Shown piece after piece: positions 50,206 through 62,930 of a stretch of DNA of 64,000 nucleotides; position 1 is the first letter of the stretch, and the number at the start of each line of letters is the position of its first letter. This stretch comes from Prinia subflava (taxonomy: Eukaryota; Chordata; Aves; Passeriformes; Cisticolidae): NCBI RefSeq assembly GCF_021018805.1, contig NC_086248.1:27412922-27476921 (forward strand), in the 5' to 3' direction. The position numbers and the translations under genes were made by a program. The notes beneath the pieces are model-generated. The model ran no database searches. It saw only the letters and a list, made by a program, of their open reading frames with translations, and had not been told where the DNA came from.

Positions 50206-50345
50206 GAGAGCAAAACAGATTGCTCTATCTCTGACCCATTTGAATATGCAACATTCTGGTGTATAATTGTTGTCAAATCCCATTGAAGTCAATGATGCAA
50301 GTCCCTTTTTCAAGTCAAGGGAATTTTGCATCATATAAATAATAG
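50206..50345 (-). repeat. Possible ancient amniote repeat
   Basis: Read on the minus strand, the block gcatcattgacttcaatggg (50281-50300 on the plus strand) resembles the 'cattgacttcaatggga' core shared by old amniote interspersed repeats. Assignment is by resemblance. The 91-codon minus frame at 50074-50349 reads across it. Confidence 0.4.
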
Positions 50346-52160
50346 GCAATAGAACAACTGCCCAGGCTGCTCCCTGAGCAACATACTAATCCTGAAATGA
50401 ACAAGAGTAAAAATTGTATTATATTTTTACAGCAAGTACTATACCTAATCTCACAATTTAACATTACTCAGAGACTTTCATTATAGGAATATTATCAGAA
50501 TATTGCAAAAACTTGCTCACTGGCCCTCTTTTTGAAAAACATTTGAGAATAGTTGACCTGAGATGGGTATCAAATGAATGAATTTTGATAATTCTGAATC
50601 ATTAACATATGGAAAATAAATACAGAACTGAGATGAGTTTTATCATGGCAAATATAAAGTAAACTTTTTAACAGAAAAGCCTGTTGCCCTAAGACTGTGA
50701 TGGATGTAACTGATCTTGCCATGAAGAGCACAGTTATCTAAATAATTGATGTTTGTCCTTTAATTTCCCAGTCTAGTACAATTCTATTTATAGTTGCCTT
50801 CAGTGATTTTATTTTTATCCTAAAAGCATTAACTTCTCTTTTCTTCCATTTGGTCTATCCAGGCTACCAACTGTGCAGAGCATATTGTTCATGCCACCTG
50901 CAAATTATATCACTAAAACTCATGGCATCATCATTTGATTTTATAACCCTTCACTGAAGTTTAATTGCTTTATTTGACTACATAAAACCTTAGCTGAAAT
51001 TCAAAGCTTCAAGAGGCTTGCATTTTTCCAAGAATGCTTATTTCCTAGGTATCAGTTAAGACACATTATAACATTTTACCATCAGAGAGATGAATCTAAC
51101 TGCCTTGATCACACAAATTGCATAATCAAAACAGGTATATTTGGATCCATAGTACATTTCTTATGGCAAGCAGTGAAAAATAAATGAATAAAAAAAAATC
51201 CACTTGTGGTGTATTTTTGGTATGGACACCAACCAGAAAAAAATATTTTCAGGAAAAAAGATCAATATTACATCAAACTAATCTGTTATCTCCTTTTTTC
51301 ATGACCTTTGGTAAACCACTGGGTATGATTTTTAAGTGAATGACTTTGAGGGGAAAAAGAGAAACTTAGAGAAGGTGTCTCTTTCTTCAGTTTCTGTACT
51401 TTTTTGTGAATTAGACTTGCCTAACTAGCGAGATAATGTTGTAAAACTCTTTGTGTTTAAATTATTATTATGAAGTTGCAAAATAGTGATCATTTAATGT
51501 AAACCTTCAAATTCAAATGTGATGACATGTGAGTGGCTATGCCCTTCGTATAGATTTTGAATCCAGAAATATTTATAGTTTCCTTTTCTTCTTTAACCTC
51601 TTGGTATTATTCAGGCACATTTAAGAAGGGCCCCTCCAATCTCTCACAATTGGTACTGAGTCTGTGGGCATGCTGCCAAAGAAACTCCATCTTTCCAATT
51701 TCCTGAGTCATAATTCCTTGATAACCTGGACAATGTGACAAGTTTCCAGTCTGTAGAAGCTAGAACAGGCAGCTGGGTCATACAAGGCAGGTCCATAAAG
51801 GCCCTGAAAATTAACATTAGTATTGTCCTTGTGTCAACATAAGGAATAAAAGTCTGTTTTCTGTAATAATTATAATAAAAAGGTCCCTACAGATTTCTAG
51901 CTACATTGAATCAAATAACAGAAAGTTGATGGCACATACTATTAGATTTGTAGTTGTCCCTCTTTGCAATCTCCTAGCCTGTAAGGTGTGGAAGTATTTG
52001 GACAGAGGTTGTGAGCTGGAAAAGAGTCATATGCCTTGGTTCAGCTAACATGAGATAACATCTCTTAATGGTAACAGCAAAATCAGCAATTTTTGTTTGT
52101 AAAATGTTTCTTTTATATAGGAGGACATACTGACAGGCTAGTTTTAATCAAAAGGCAAGG
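50346..52160. other. Unannotated AT-rich sequence
   Basis: Nothing is recognised. Confidence 0.5.
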
Positions 52161-52164
52161 GAGA

Positions 52165-52670
52165 ACCAGTCTCGCCTCTACTCCCATTCCAAAAGAAATT
52201 TCAGGCTATATCGGGATTTCTCCCGATAACTCCGAGGGTCCAGCCAGCGGAGAAATGGCTTAATAAAATAGCGAGACGGCTTCCCAGGATATGCTTTGTA
52301 AAATAAAGTTTTAATAACAGCAAAATAATAAACGTTACAAAATGAAAAGAGATAAGCCGAGCACAGTGTACCAAGCACAGCTACACAAGCTAAGGCACTC
52401 CCAAAAAGCCTCGTGTACCCTTATGCAGGCCCTTTAGTACTCGATGGTCTAGGTGGGCTTTTTTGGCTCTTGGCCCAATGAGATGGACACTAGACTTTGA
52501 GGTGCACTTCTAAAGTCCTATCACTGTGTCTGTCCTGGTACTGAGCCAATTACAGCGAGCAGGCTATAGAAAATTCTAGCTTCACTTCCTTATATGGAAA
52601 CACCTGCTCGGGTACAGAAATGCACGACTACAAGGCTATGACACAGACTCATAAGTGTGGAAGTCACAGT
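52165..52670 (-). mobile_element. Probable LTR, antisense, about 0.5 kb
   Basis: This block has many more CpG dinucleotides than its flanks. On the minus strand it has a TATA-like ccatataagg (plus 52588-52597), a CCAAT-type attggctcag and attgggccaa, an attaaa signal (plus 52310-52315) and a GC-rich U5-like end with gggagaaatcccgat. That order fits a U3-R-U5 LTR on the minus strand. Boundaries are approximate and no target duplication was found. The family is not recognised. Confidence 0.6.
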
Positions 52671-53309
52671 TATGTTAAAAACAGGTAATTCTTGTCTTAT
52701 ATTATCTATTCTGTGCTAAGTTGACAGTTTCAATAATGCATTAGAGCTCCTGAGAGACCAAGTGTTCAATCTTGAGGTAATTTCACAAAATCATGTTTTA
52801 AAATACATACTGTTACGTTGGAACAACAAGAAAAACATTAAATGCATTTGAGGATCTGTTTTGTAAGAATATCCATTTTCAGGCTGGAAATATTGCCTTT
52901 TAAATTCAATTTGTTTCGGTCTGTTGCCTTTGCATTCTTGTTTTGTACTCTCTTGAGAAATACTGGGGTATTGACAGTTTTCCTAAGAAACCATCCTGTT
53001 TACAATTCCTGTTGAAACTGTTATGTCTGTAAAATACATCAGCTTCAATAAAATTTCAATTTCCATCCCATCCTAAGTAGCTTAACAGCTTTAGCGACCA
53101 TGTGGCAGCAGAAAAACCTGTTTCTTCAAAACTCCTTTCTTTGCATCAAAGAACCTTTATGCTACTCTTTAATATAAGAAAATACAGCAGCAAAAAAAGA
53201 GCCTTGCCAAGATTTCATTTAAAATATTTTAGCCTCTAAAATCTTTAGAACAAGAGAAATTTTGGAACAGCTGAAATTTCATTTGTTTATTTGTTTGTTT
53301 GAGTTTTTT
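52671..53309. other. Unannotated sequence
   Basis: Nothing is recognised. Confidence 0.5.
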
Positions 53310-54230
53310 TCATAGTATTATAGAACACCCCAGATTGGAGGAAACTCAAAAAGATAATCTGGTTCAACTTTCTGTGGGAACAGGAACCTAGCTGAGATTA
53401 TCTAGTACCATGTCCATTCTCATCTTGAAAACCTCCAGTGATGGGTTCAGCACTATGTCCTCAGAGCAGCTGTTCCAGTGAGTAATTGTTCCTTTCTTCT
53501 GTAGACATGGAACCTTTCCCAGTGCAGCTTTTACCCATTTTCCCTTGTCTGCCCCATGTAGCTTTGTGTGAACAGAGAATCCAACTGTCTCTTCCTTGAA
53601 ATGTGGAGACCAAAACTAGCCACAACACTCCAGGTGCAGCCTGATTAGCACTGAGGAGAGTGAGATGATCACATTTCTAGCTCTGCTAGTAACAACCCTG
53701 CAGGTACAGCCCAGGAACTAATTTGTCTTTTTTGCTGCAGCACTGCATGGATAACCCATGTTCAACTTGTCTACCAGGACTTCTATTTCCCTTTCAGCAA
53801 GTCTGCTTCAAGCCACACAGGTCCTAGCCTGTAATTTGATCTTTGGTTGTGCTGTCTCAGGTGCAGAACTTTAATCTTGTCTTTGTTATGCTTCATACTG
53901 TTCTTTCAGCCCATTTAGGTCTTTCTGTAAGGTAGTTTTCCCTTCTAGCCATCCTCTAAGTGAGGTGTTCACTTCACCACCCAGTTTTATGAAATCAGTA
54001 GATATGGTGAGGATAGTTTCAATTCTCAAAGTGGACCCTTTTTGACAGACTGCCAGTCTGAGTAAAAAGCATTAAACACCACCCTCTAAAGTGTGGCCTG
54101 TTGTCCAGTTTCCTACCTGTAGAACCTGTGACTTGCTAGTTTCTTTGGTTTTCAATTAGTTTGTAAAGTATCTGAAATAAATTTCTTCTGTCCAAGAATG
54201 TGTCATAGAGAATCCCTGCCTGAGAGGTGT
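53310..54230 (-). mobile_element. Old CR1 LINE, antisense, about 0.9 kb
   Basis: It starts catagtattatagaacaccc and follows antisense CR1 order: ctcatcttgaaaacctccag, gcagctgttccagtgag, actccaggtgcagcctga, atggataacccatgttcaac, aggtgcagaactttaatctt and accacccagttttatgaaat. Divergence is higher than in the other copies, so it is likely one of the older insertions. The right end is approximate. Confidence 0.85.
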
Positions 54231-55145
54231 CTATGAATGAAACAAAAGTATATTACTATTTCATTTATCAGTGAGAATGATCCTAGAAGCTTTACACAAC
54301 CCTAGTACTTAACCCATAACTGTTAATGATCTTACAAATGAATGGGGAAAAATAAAGGGCATACTTAAAAATATTAATATGAAAAATGGGCAAAGCTAAA
54401 TAGGGGGCTTCATGTGGAATTATTTAACGTATTTTCCCTATGTAAAAACCACTCATTTAACTTTGTGCAAATTATATTCAAAGTAAACAAGTAATTAAGC
54501 ATTAGGTTCTAGAGCTTAAGCATATGTGTGTAGCATGTAGTATTTCCCTAGGAGCTGATGAGAGCATCTATTAAATACAATAACTCATATTTACATGGGA
54601 TGAAGGGATTCAAAAACCTGCTAAGCAAAACCTGATATTCAGGACTTGCAAGCAGAGTGTGCAAGCAGAAGTTTTGCACTCATGGAAAAACCCTTTCACC
54701 CACAGCTATTTGAAAATTATTTATAGCACTACGAGTAAAATTAAATTTGTAGAAGAGGAACTATACAAAAAAATCTATAAAAAACATTTCGGCTTTCACT
54801 GAAAACAAAATAAGAAGAAAAAACCCCATACATTTTACAAAAAGAAAAAAACCACAAAAGACTATTAACAAAATGTATTTTCAGTGTAAATTTGATTTTT
54901 TAGTTTGTTTTAGTTCTCCTTTCCAAAGAAGATTATTTAAATTTGATCAGGTTTGATGTGTTTTAGCAAGCTTATTTTCATTATAGTGTTTAGAGCTTTT
55001 GAACTTCTCAAGTGTTTTTATATTTATATATTAATAAATTCTATTTAAAGCCTTCACCTTTTGTCATGATTGCACCTCACTCACAACGCTAAGATCAAAA
55101 TTTTGCTCAATTTGTAGCTGTTTGTTCCTATAAAGTTAAAAGAGT
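54231..55145. other. Unannotated AT-rich sequence
   Basis: Nothing is recognised. Confidence 0.5.
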
Positions 55146-55752
55146 TGTTGTGGTGTAATCCCCGTTAACAGCTGAAGCCCACATAGCTGTTTGCTCACTG
55201 CATGGCAGTGGGTTGCGGGGATAATAGGAAGGATAAAAGTGAGAAAACCCTTGTGTTCCAATAAAGATAGTTTATAAAAAAAAGCAAAAGCAGCACACAC
55301 AAACAAAGCCAAACAAGGAATTAATTCCCTCTTTCCCATGGGCATGCAGGTGTTCAGCCATCCCCAGGAAAGCAGGGCTCCTTCACCATAACAGTGGCTT
55401 GGGAAAACAAACACCATCCCATAAAACACCTGCTGCTTTCTTCTTCCTCCCACCTATATTCTCAGCACGATGCTCTAAGGTATGGAATATCCCTTGGGTC
55501 AGTTGGGGTCTGCTGTCCCAGCTGTGTCACCTCCCAGCTCCTTGTGCATCCCTGCCCCCTTACAGAAGGTGATGCCATGAAAAAGGCATCAGTGGAGTAG
55601 AGTGAAGAGTAGAAAAGACCTTGACACTGTGTAAAGGCTGCTCAGCAATAACTGAAACATCCCTATGTTGTCAACAGTGAACAAATCCATAAAATAGTCC
55701 CTTGTAAGCTGCTGTGAACGAAAATTCCTCTATCCCAGCCAAAACCAAAATG
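55146..55752 (-). mobile_element. ERVK-like LTR, antisense, about 607 bp
   Basis: The plus strand starts tgttgtggtgtaatccccg and ends tatcccagccaaaacc, the ends of a widespread bird ERVK-type LTR read in reverse. Inside are gtatggaatatcccttgggt, gtcacctcccagctccttgt and tcagcaataactgaaacatc, in family order. A target duplication could not be fixed. The minus frame at 55136-55453 and plus frame at 55394-55600 fall within the LTR. Fragments of this family also occur at 23347-23443 and 27431-27545. Confidence 0.85.
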
Positions 55753-58700
55753 GAATATTAGGTTAGGGTAATAAATAATTGCTTCTTTAGGATTTTCTGA
55801 GTCAAAAGACTTGTGTGAAGACACAGCTACATATATGAACGCATATGGATTATTGTTTATATTCAAGTGTCCTTAATAGAAATGAAAATAAGAGCAAAAC
55901 CAAGAACCATAGAAACTCTTGTGTTATTAATTACAACCATGTCATTTGAGTTAAACTCTTTCGGCACCTTTTATTTTTTAATTCCTTCCAGAAAAAGTTT
56001 AAAAAGTACTTAAAAATTCTTGCCAGGTAAGCCAAGAATATCAAGAACCTTTCCAAACCTTTTTTGATCCCCTCTGTTTCCATTGTCCAGTCAAAGTAAT
56101 CTCTTTCCTGCCAATCTCTAAGAAAATTTCACCAGCAGAGCATCAAAGCAAAGATACCCGAATATTTCCCACCAGGTCTTGTCTGTCTTCAAATGCAGTA
56201 AATCATTGATGTCCAGGGAGACATGAAGAAAGAAAATCTCTCAAATTGTTCACTGTGGAAAACAGATTGGCCCACTCCTAGTAGCTAGCTGAAGCATTAG
56301 ATTTAATTATAATAATTATCATCATCTTAATGTAAAACTATTATGAGCATGTTGAAGGAAGTGCCATGCTTTGTGCTCTCTCCAGCATGGGCAGCACTGA
56401 GAGCATCCTCCCAATCCAGAAGGGACCACAGCCAAACCTTCACAAGCATGCTGCAGAATTTTTCCCAGAAATTGAATCAAAATGTGTTTGAAAAATCTCA
56501 AAAAATGATCAATCCTTTACCTGTTTTTTTGACACTATTTCAAAACTAGAGAGAAAACTTTCTCAGAGGATTTACAATCCTATATCCTAGTGCATGACAA
56601 GTAATACCAGCATGATGACACCTTTCATCACTTGAATATTTTCCCTTATTAATGGATTACAGACATGGAAAGCTGTTGCTATGCTTGTATTTTTAGCTAT
56701 GTTTTTGTGCCTAAAATTGCAAGCTGCTTTTTTGTAATGTTATTAGAATTCTTGGTAATGGAGAGATTGTCTCAGTAACGTCTGCATCTTTTTATAAATA
56801 TGTTGGACTCTTTTTCTCACTTTTGAACCCTTAAGATCCCTGTGGCAACAGCAGCAATTGCTTACAAGACAAAGTAATGTTAGAGAAGTAACTAATGTAT
56901 TTTTATCTGTCTTTAGTGCAATGTAGCAGCTGGAAACGAGGAGGAAAGCTGCCATCCTGTAACCAGTCAGCTCTCCCTGGGACAACATTAAGAGATCCAT
57001 GGTTCACTGGCATGCCACAGACTCTAGTTTGCCTTAGGAAATGAATGACTGGTCTCATTATCCTGGTAAATGCCTCAGGGCCATGAAGAGTCAAAGAATC
57101 ATTCTTTTCAAGCAATTCATTTTGGGGAAACTAACTGGAGTACCTTAGAGTCCTGAGAAAATCCTTTTCTCAAGAGACTACCTTATTACCTCTGGGACTG
57201 TACTGTCACTGAATTCCAGAGAGGAGCCTGAGCTGCAGAAATGATGAGGAGCACAGGAGTCAGGACCTTGCCCCTTTGAAATACATACCTTTATTAGGAA
57301 TAAAATGGCCTTTGTGTAGTGAATGTTTGGCTTATTACAAAATTATACTTGCAAAACTACTGAAAAAACACACATGCAAAATGGGATAGATTTGATAAGA
57401 TGTAAAATTATTGAGGAAAAAATTTATCTGTGCCTGTGTGTAGGAGGTTTGTAATTTTTCCTCCTGAGAGAAAGGTGTGTGGATAGCAGCACTGCTACAA
57501 CATTAATTTTACTAAAAAATATGCTATCTATATCCATAAATGAAATGTTTCAATTTAAAGTCTGCGTTTGGCAAGTTAAACAGGAAAAAATGAAAAAGCT
57601 GAGCAAATTTATTTTAGGACTTTCATCAAAAATTCTGCCATCATAGCTGGTGGATGTTTTGACTTAAATATGAATAGCTGCCCATATTCAAAATTAAAGA
57701 CATCAGAATTATTTTTAGCTAAGTTTTTGAGACCTTGATTGCTGGACAGTCATCATCACTTTCCCACTAAGCCAGAGTAAGACTCTTAGGGAAATTGCAA
57801 GCTCATACTCACTCCTGTACTTAAATAAACAAACATATTCCAATGCAGAGGTGAAACCAGAATTTCTTATGCAGGCCAACAGTCTATTTATTATCTATTT
57901 TCTGAAACTAAGTCTCATGATTATTTTCCAAATTTTTAAGTATCAGAAATGGAATTAACCTCATTGATTTAAGAGATTATGTTAATGAGGATGAACATGT
58001 AATTAACCTGGTCGTTATCTGTAATATGCTAAGAGATCCTTTGTTGCAGGTTTCGTACTCAGTTTCTGTAGTGGTTTTTTTGCCGAATTTAATGCTGCTT
58101 ATTCATGATATGATAATTCACACTTAAGAGTCCTTTGTGTTTGATTTTATTGTTTTGTTTTGTTTGAATTGGGTTGGGAGTTTTTTGTTGTTGTTCTGGA
58201 TTTTTTTTTTCCCCACATTATTTTTCTTGTACTTGTTCTTAGCTAAATGCTCAGGCATTTAGAAAAGAAAGTTCACCCATTCTTGGCAATACTGCTGCTC
58301 ACCTCCCACATACCACCAACCCTGCTGAGCTGCCTTGGGTAAATTGTCAACTAAGATTTCAGGCAAAATCTTTCTGACTATAATCCCTGCTGTCACTGTG
58401 AAATAACTTCCCAGCACCTATCTCTCAAGGGCATTTTTCATCCCATACCGGACAGCACTTGCCAATGCAGTTGTTGCGGCACACTGTAAGCCACTTCAGT
58501 GGCTAAGAGTTTGATTCACAAACCTATATAATTTCTGAAATCCCAGGCATGTTCCCAAACTACTAAATTATGGAACAAGGAAAGAGTTTCTGCTCTCCAT
58601 TGTTAAAATCATATGGTTATAAATGAGGATTGAAACACTAATGTGTCCAAACTCTGGATAACTAAAATTTTTGAGTAAATACTGAACTGAAGTGTCAACT

Positions 58701-59149
58701 GCTAATCACACACTAAAAGAAAACCAGACCCTAAAGGGAATTAATTGTTTATTTAAAGCTTAGATTTTAAATTGTCTGAAGTATGTGAGCTTGATAAGAG
58801 TGTTTTTTGTGATTTTATTTTTGTCTCTGTGTGAATTTATTAAATTCTTCTAACTTTTTAGGATGCTAATTTGTGGATTAGCATCTAAAATACTCATTTC
58901 ACAGTATCACCTACTGAGATAGTCCTCAGAGGCACTTTCATCTGTCCTTTGTCTGACTCACATGTCCATCCAGCTCAGGACAATGCTGCTGTCATTTTCC
59001 TATACGGGAGCAAATCCAATGTTATGGCTACAGGAACACCTGGGTTTGTAAGCCAACATTGTGTGCTTCATTTTGCGAGGAGGATCTTTCATTTCTAGGC
59101 AGTACATTTCTAAGCACCATAATGTTTTATCTCTTTGTTTACATTTCAA
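55753..59149. other. Unannotated AT-rich sequence
   Basis: No gene or repeat family is recognised in about 3.4 kb apart from a T/G-rich patch at 58150-58212. Confidence 0.5.
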
Positions 59150-59216
59150 GGACTTTAGAGATAAATTCACTATATCTAGAGAAAGAAATATATGCATGAG
59201 AAGGTCTCTAAAGTCC
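59150..59216. repeat. Inverted repeat, 12-bp arms, 43-bp loop
   Basis: ggactttagaga (59150-59161) and tctctaaagtcc (59205-59216) are exact complements. The function is unknown. Confidence 0.85.
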
Positions 59217-61305
59217 AAGGCCATACAGAAAAGAAATATCTTCATGTGAACTGCAAAACTATCTCTCAGTAGGAGAAAGGAGAATTAAAAGGTTGTGGTG
59301 TTTAATTATACCACTCTTCTATCTGAGATCATATTCAGTCTGAAATATGCAACAATTCCAATTCAGTAACAGTCATCAGTGTAAGGACAAGAGAAAATCT
59401 GAGAAATTTCAGAACTCATTCTCTACCTCTTCATTTCAGGAAAGCTTTTTTTGACTTCATCTCTCTAGGGATTTGTGAGGACCATGAGTGTATTCATACA
59501 TCTTTGTGAGAAAATAATGCCTTTCATAATTCTCTAAAAGTTAAAGACAAGCACCCAAGCCTTTAATCTGTAATAATGAGTCCATCCTGCTCTTAAAATA
59601 TCTTATGGAGTTTCTATACTTTGGTTTATTAATAAGCTTCAAGATAAATATTTTTAAATTCTGTACTACTGTGTGTGGAGAAGAGAGGACTAGAAAGAGC
59701 AGAAAAATAACTTTCTGGGAGCAAGACTTAAGAAGAAACTGTTAAATGGTTCTTGTGTCCATAATTTTTTTATGCGAATCAAGATAAGTTCAGAGTCTGC
59801 CCCGGGCTATCTTGCTCAAAGAGCAAAGACCAAACAGACATTGTGTTTTCCAGTTAAAGGATTGCAACTATATTGATTGCCAAAGGTTATCTGAAGTTTA
59901 AGAAAAATATAAAGCATTTGAATTATTTAGAAAGCTTGAATAGTTATCTCTGATTTTGAACATTAAGGGTTAATTAAAATCAGAAAATGCTAGAGTATGT
60001 TTTATTTTGTTTAAAATTATTTGAGTAGGAGTTTCTCATAAAGAACAAAACCCCCTACTTTTAAAATGTATGAGAGCTTTTCTGCCTGTATTAACTGCTG
60101 CAGTCAAAGAATTCGCACAAACTGTCAACATCTGATTTGCAAATCCTAAACTTCTATATTTTAGAAATTAGTTCATATATACATATTCTGTAGAAACTAG
60201 GGCCTATTAAAAATTGTAGTCTTTTTAACTGGAAAATTCTGATGAATATAAAATAATTTTTAGGTGTTTCCTGAAACTGGGAAAGAAATTGAATCAAAAC
60301 CAGACTGATTTTTTGGCTGCCATTATCTAGACTCTTATTTGGTATAAAGAAAAAAAAATAGAATATGGACTGGGTTACAGTCTTGCAAATGCCATGTAAA
60401 TTTTTGAATATTTCCCTCATCTAGGTCCATTTTCCAAAGCTCTTCTATTATACCAGTTCAATATATAGTCAGAGACTCAATATAATACAGAATTGAACCG
60501 TTCCTCTTACATAAATCTACAAGTGCCTTATATGTTGAGCTGTTCTAAGAATGCTTTCTTGGAAGAATTTTTAACACAAGACTTCTGAAATCTTGTTTTC
60601 CTCAAAGTGGACAACAGAAATGTGTTTAAAATCTGTTCACAGAAAGAGAACATATCTCTTGCTCAGCTCTACTAAAAACTAATACCTTTGTTGCCTGTAA
60701 TTTCTTTAAATGAACTGGAGATCTGTTTGGGTTGAGAGTATGATCAGAGTTCCTTGAACTGCATAAAATTACGAGTGTCAAATACCTAGCCAATAATTCT
60801 GTAGCTCACAATTAAATTACTGTCCTCTGTTCAAAAACTGACAAGAAGCCAATAACTAATTCATAATTTCTTTGCCTCCCAACTCACTAATGATTTGAAG
60901 AGCGCACACTTTTAATTTAAGCAATACGCTTCAATGTCAAAACAATTCCAATGTCACCCTGACAGGTATTATCTTATTTATGAGTATAGTAAGAGAGAAA
61001 TAAAAAGAGTTATTGTGTTCAGAAATTTTGTGACTCATTCTTATATTCACTGTCTTTGGATTAATTGCTTCCTTGAAATGTTACAAGTACTGCTCATGAA
61101 AATGTGAAAAAAAAATTGTGAAAAAAATTAATATTGCAGTTTACAATGCTTTTACACTGACGGCATGAGAAGAATGTAGGATAAAATATGGTGGTCTAAA
61201 GTTCCAGTTAATTCACTTAGGACTGTAATGACATTTAGAGAAAAGAAACATTTTACAGAAACATTCACAAAACGCTGATAAAAACTATAAATTACATCTT
61301 TGCAA
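59217..61305. other. Unannotated AT-rich sequence
   Basis: Nothing is recognised. Confidence 0.5.
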
Positions 61306-61400
61306 GAATAGAATAGAATAGAATAGAATAGAATAGAATAGAATAGAATAGAATAGAATAGAATAGAATAGAATAGAATAGAATAGAATAGAATAGAATA
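61306..61400. repeat. (GAATA)19 microsatellite
   Basis: Exactly 19 perfect GAATA units. It adjoins the 3' end of an antisense CR1 whose family tail is ATTCTATG-like, so it probably grew from that tail. Confidence 0.97.
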
Positions 61401-61680
61401 GTTACGGAAATCGCCTAGTTCAACTGCTTGACCACATCAGGTGTGACTAGAAGTTACAGCATGTTAATAGGGGTGTTATTGAAATGCCTCTTGAACATTA
61501 ACAAGCTTGGATCATCAACCACACCTCTAGGAAGTCTAGAGTGTTTGATAAGTGTTTGTCCAACCTCTTGGAAACAACAACAAAAAAAAATAGGTTCCTG
61601 ATGTCCATTCTGAATATCCCTTGATGCAGCTTTGAAGAATTCTTATACATTCTCTCACTGGATACTCCAGGGGGAAAAGT
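61401..61680 (-). mobile_element. CR1 LINE 3' fragment, antisense
   Basis: Antisense CR1 3' UTR wording is seen in gcctagttcaactgcttgac, gggtgttattgaaatgcctc, cttgaacattaacaagcttg and gtttgtccaacctcttgga. It is diverged and 5'-truncated, and its 3' end merges with the GAATA array. Confidence 0.75.
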
Positions 61681-62489
61681 TCAGCACTTCCCTCTCCATT
61701 TTACCTCCTCAGGAAGATCTAGAGAGCAAGAATCTAAATTTGGTGTTCAATCAGACCTACAAGTATGATACAACTTAATAGAATCCAAAAGAGTAAAAAT
61801 AACTTTAGTATTTTTGTTATATAACATAACGTGTCATTAGACATATGACAGAGGTAAACACAATGTCCTCTTCCTTTCCCTCAGACTTGTCATGAAGGAT
61901 GGAGATGAGGGAATCTTTTTTCTCTGTTTGGTATACTGCTCTTCTTGAATGTTATAGAAGTATCTGGAAAAGAAAAATATTTATATGATAGGAACAGCAC
62001 AGTGTTTCACTATCAAAAGACAAAAGGTGAAAGGAGAAAGGGTACATCAAAATTTTCTCAGTCTTGTCTTCTGTTCAGCTACCTATGGCACAGTGGAGTT
62101 AATTAGAATGTTTTCATGAGCGAGTTGAGAAAGGTGGATCACAGGGGGTATGGGTTTAGAAATGTTATTAAGTTTGGATTCATGCTAGCTTTCTTGGTTA
62201 TGGTGTGCTTTCTAAAGCTTTAGTTTCTAACAAAACTGGATCTGCAGCCACAGCAACAGCAGGAGCAGATCTCCAAGTTTAAAACAGAGTCTTGCCCTCC
62301 CCCAATCACAAATTGTGTGTTTGCTGGTTCTAGTACTGTATTGCAGTGAAGGAAACAAAGATGAAGAAAATATTAAAAAATCAGCAGGTCAGACTTTAGG
62401 CAAATGATTGGGAAGTAAGGGTATGTATAAAAAATCTGGAAATTTGTTGATAATATTCTTTAAAAATGGGGAATATCACTTCAAAATGA
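61681..62489. other. Unannotated sequence
   Basis: Nothing is recognised. Confidence 0.5.
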
Positions 62490-62930
62490 AACTGTCAGCA
62501 CAGACTTAATGCAGAGGACAAAAGTGTGTCAAAAGGCTTCACAGAAAGGAAGGATTTACAGAGAAACTGAGAGATCCCCATCTTCCTGACAGACTGCTGG
62601 AATCGCACAAATAGCATTACACTAGAGAATCTCTCATTCCTCAGGGACTGTGCAGGGCTGTCTGTGCTGTGCACATATGACCACTGACTTTCTGTCTGTG
62701 TCAGGAAGGACAGGAGTCCTATGGCAGTCTGAAGCCCTGTGACATTGAGATCCCTTTCCCAAGGTGATATCTCCTGTCTAATGGCCTCAGTGGAGTTATT
62801 TGGGAACCTGTTCCTATCAGGGCTCCTGTGGCTGCAGAGATTGCTTTTATACTTCTGCCATTGTCTCCTCCAAATAAACTTGTCTCTGCTTGGTGACTCC
62901 TGAAGGAAATGCCAATTGTTACTGAAAGCT
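62490..62930 (+). mobile_element. Possible LTR
   Basis: The block is richer in GC than its flanks. It carries gcttttatacttctgcc, then AATAAA at 62873-62878 and a U5-like tgtctctgcttggtgac segment. It could be an LTR 3' half. No TG...CA edges or target duplication were found, so the call is tentative. The minus frame at 62719-63015 is antisense to it. Confidence 0.4.
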
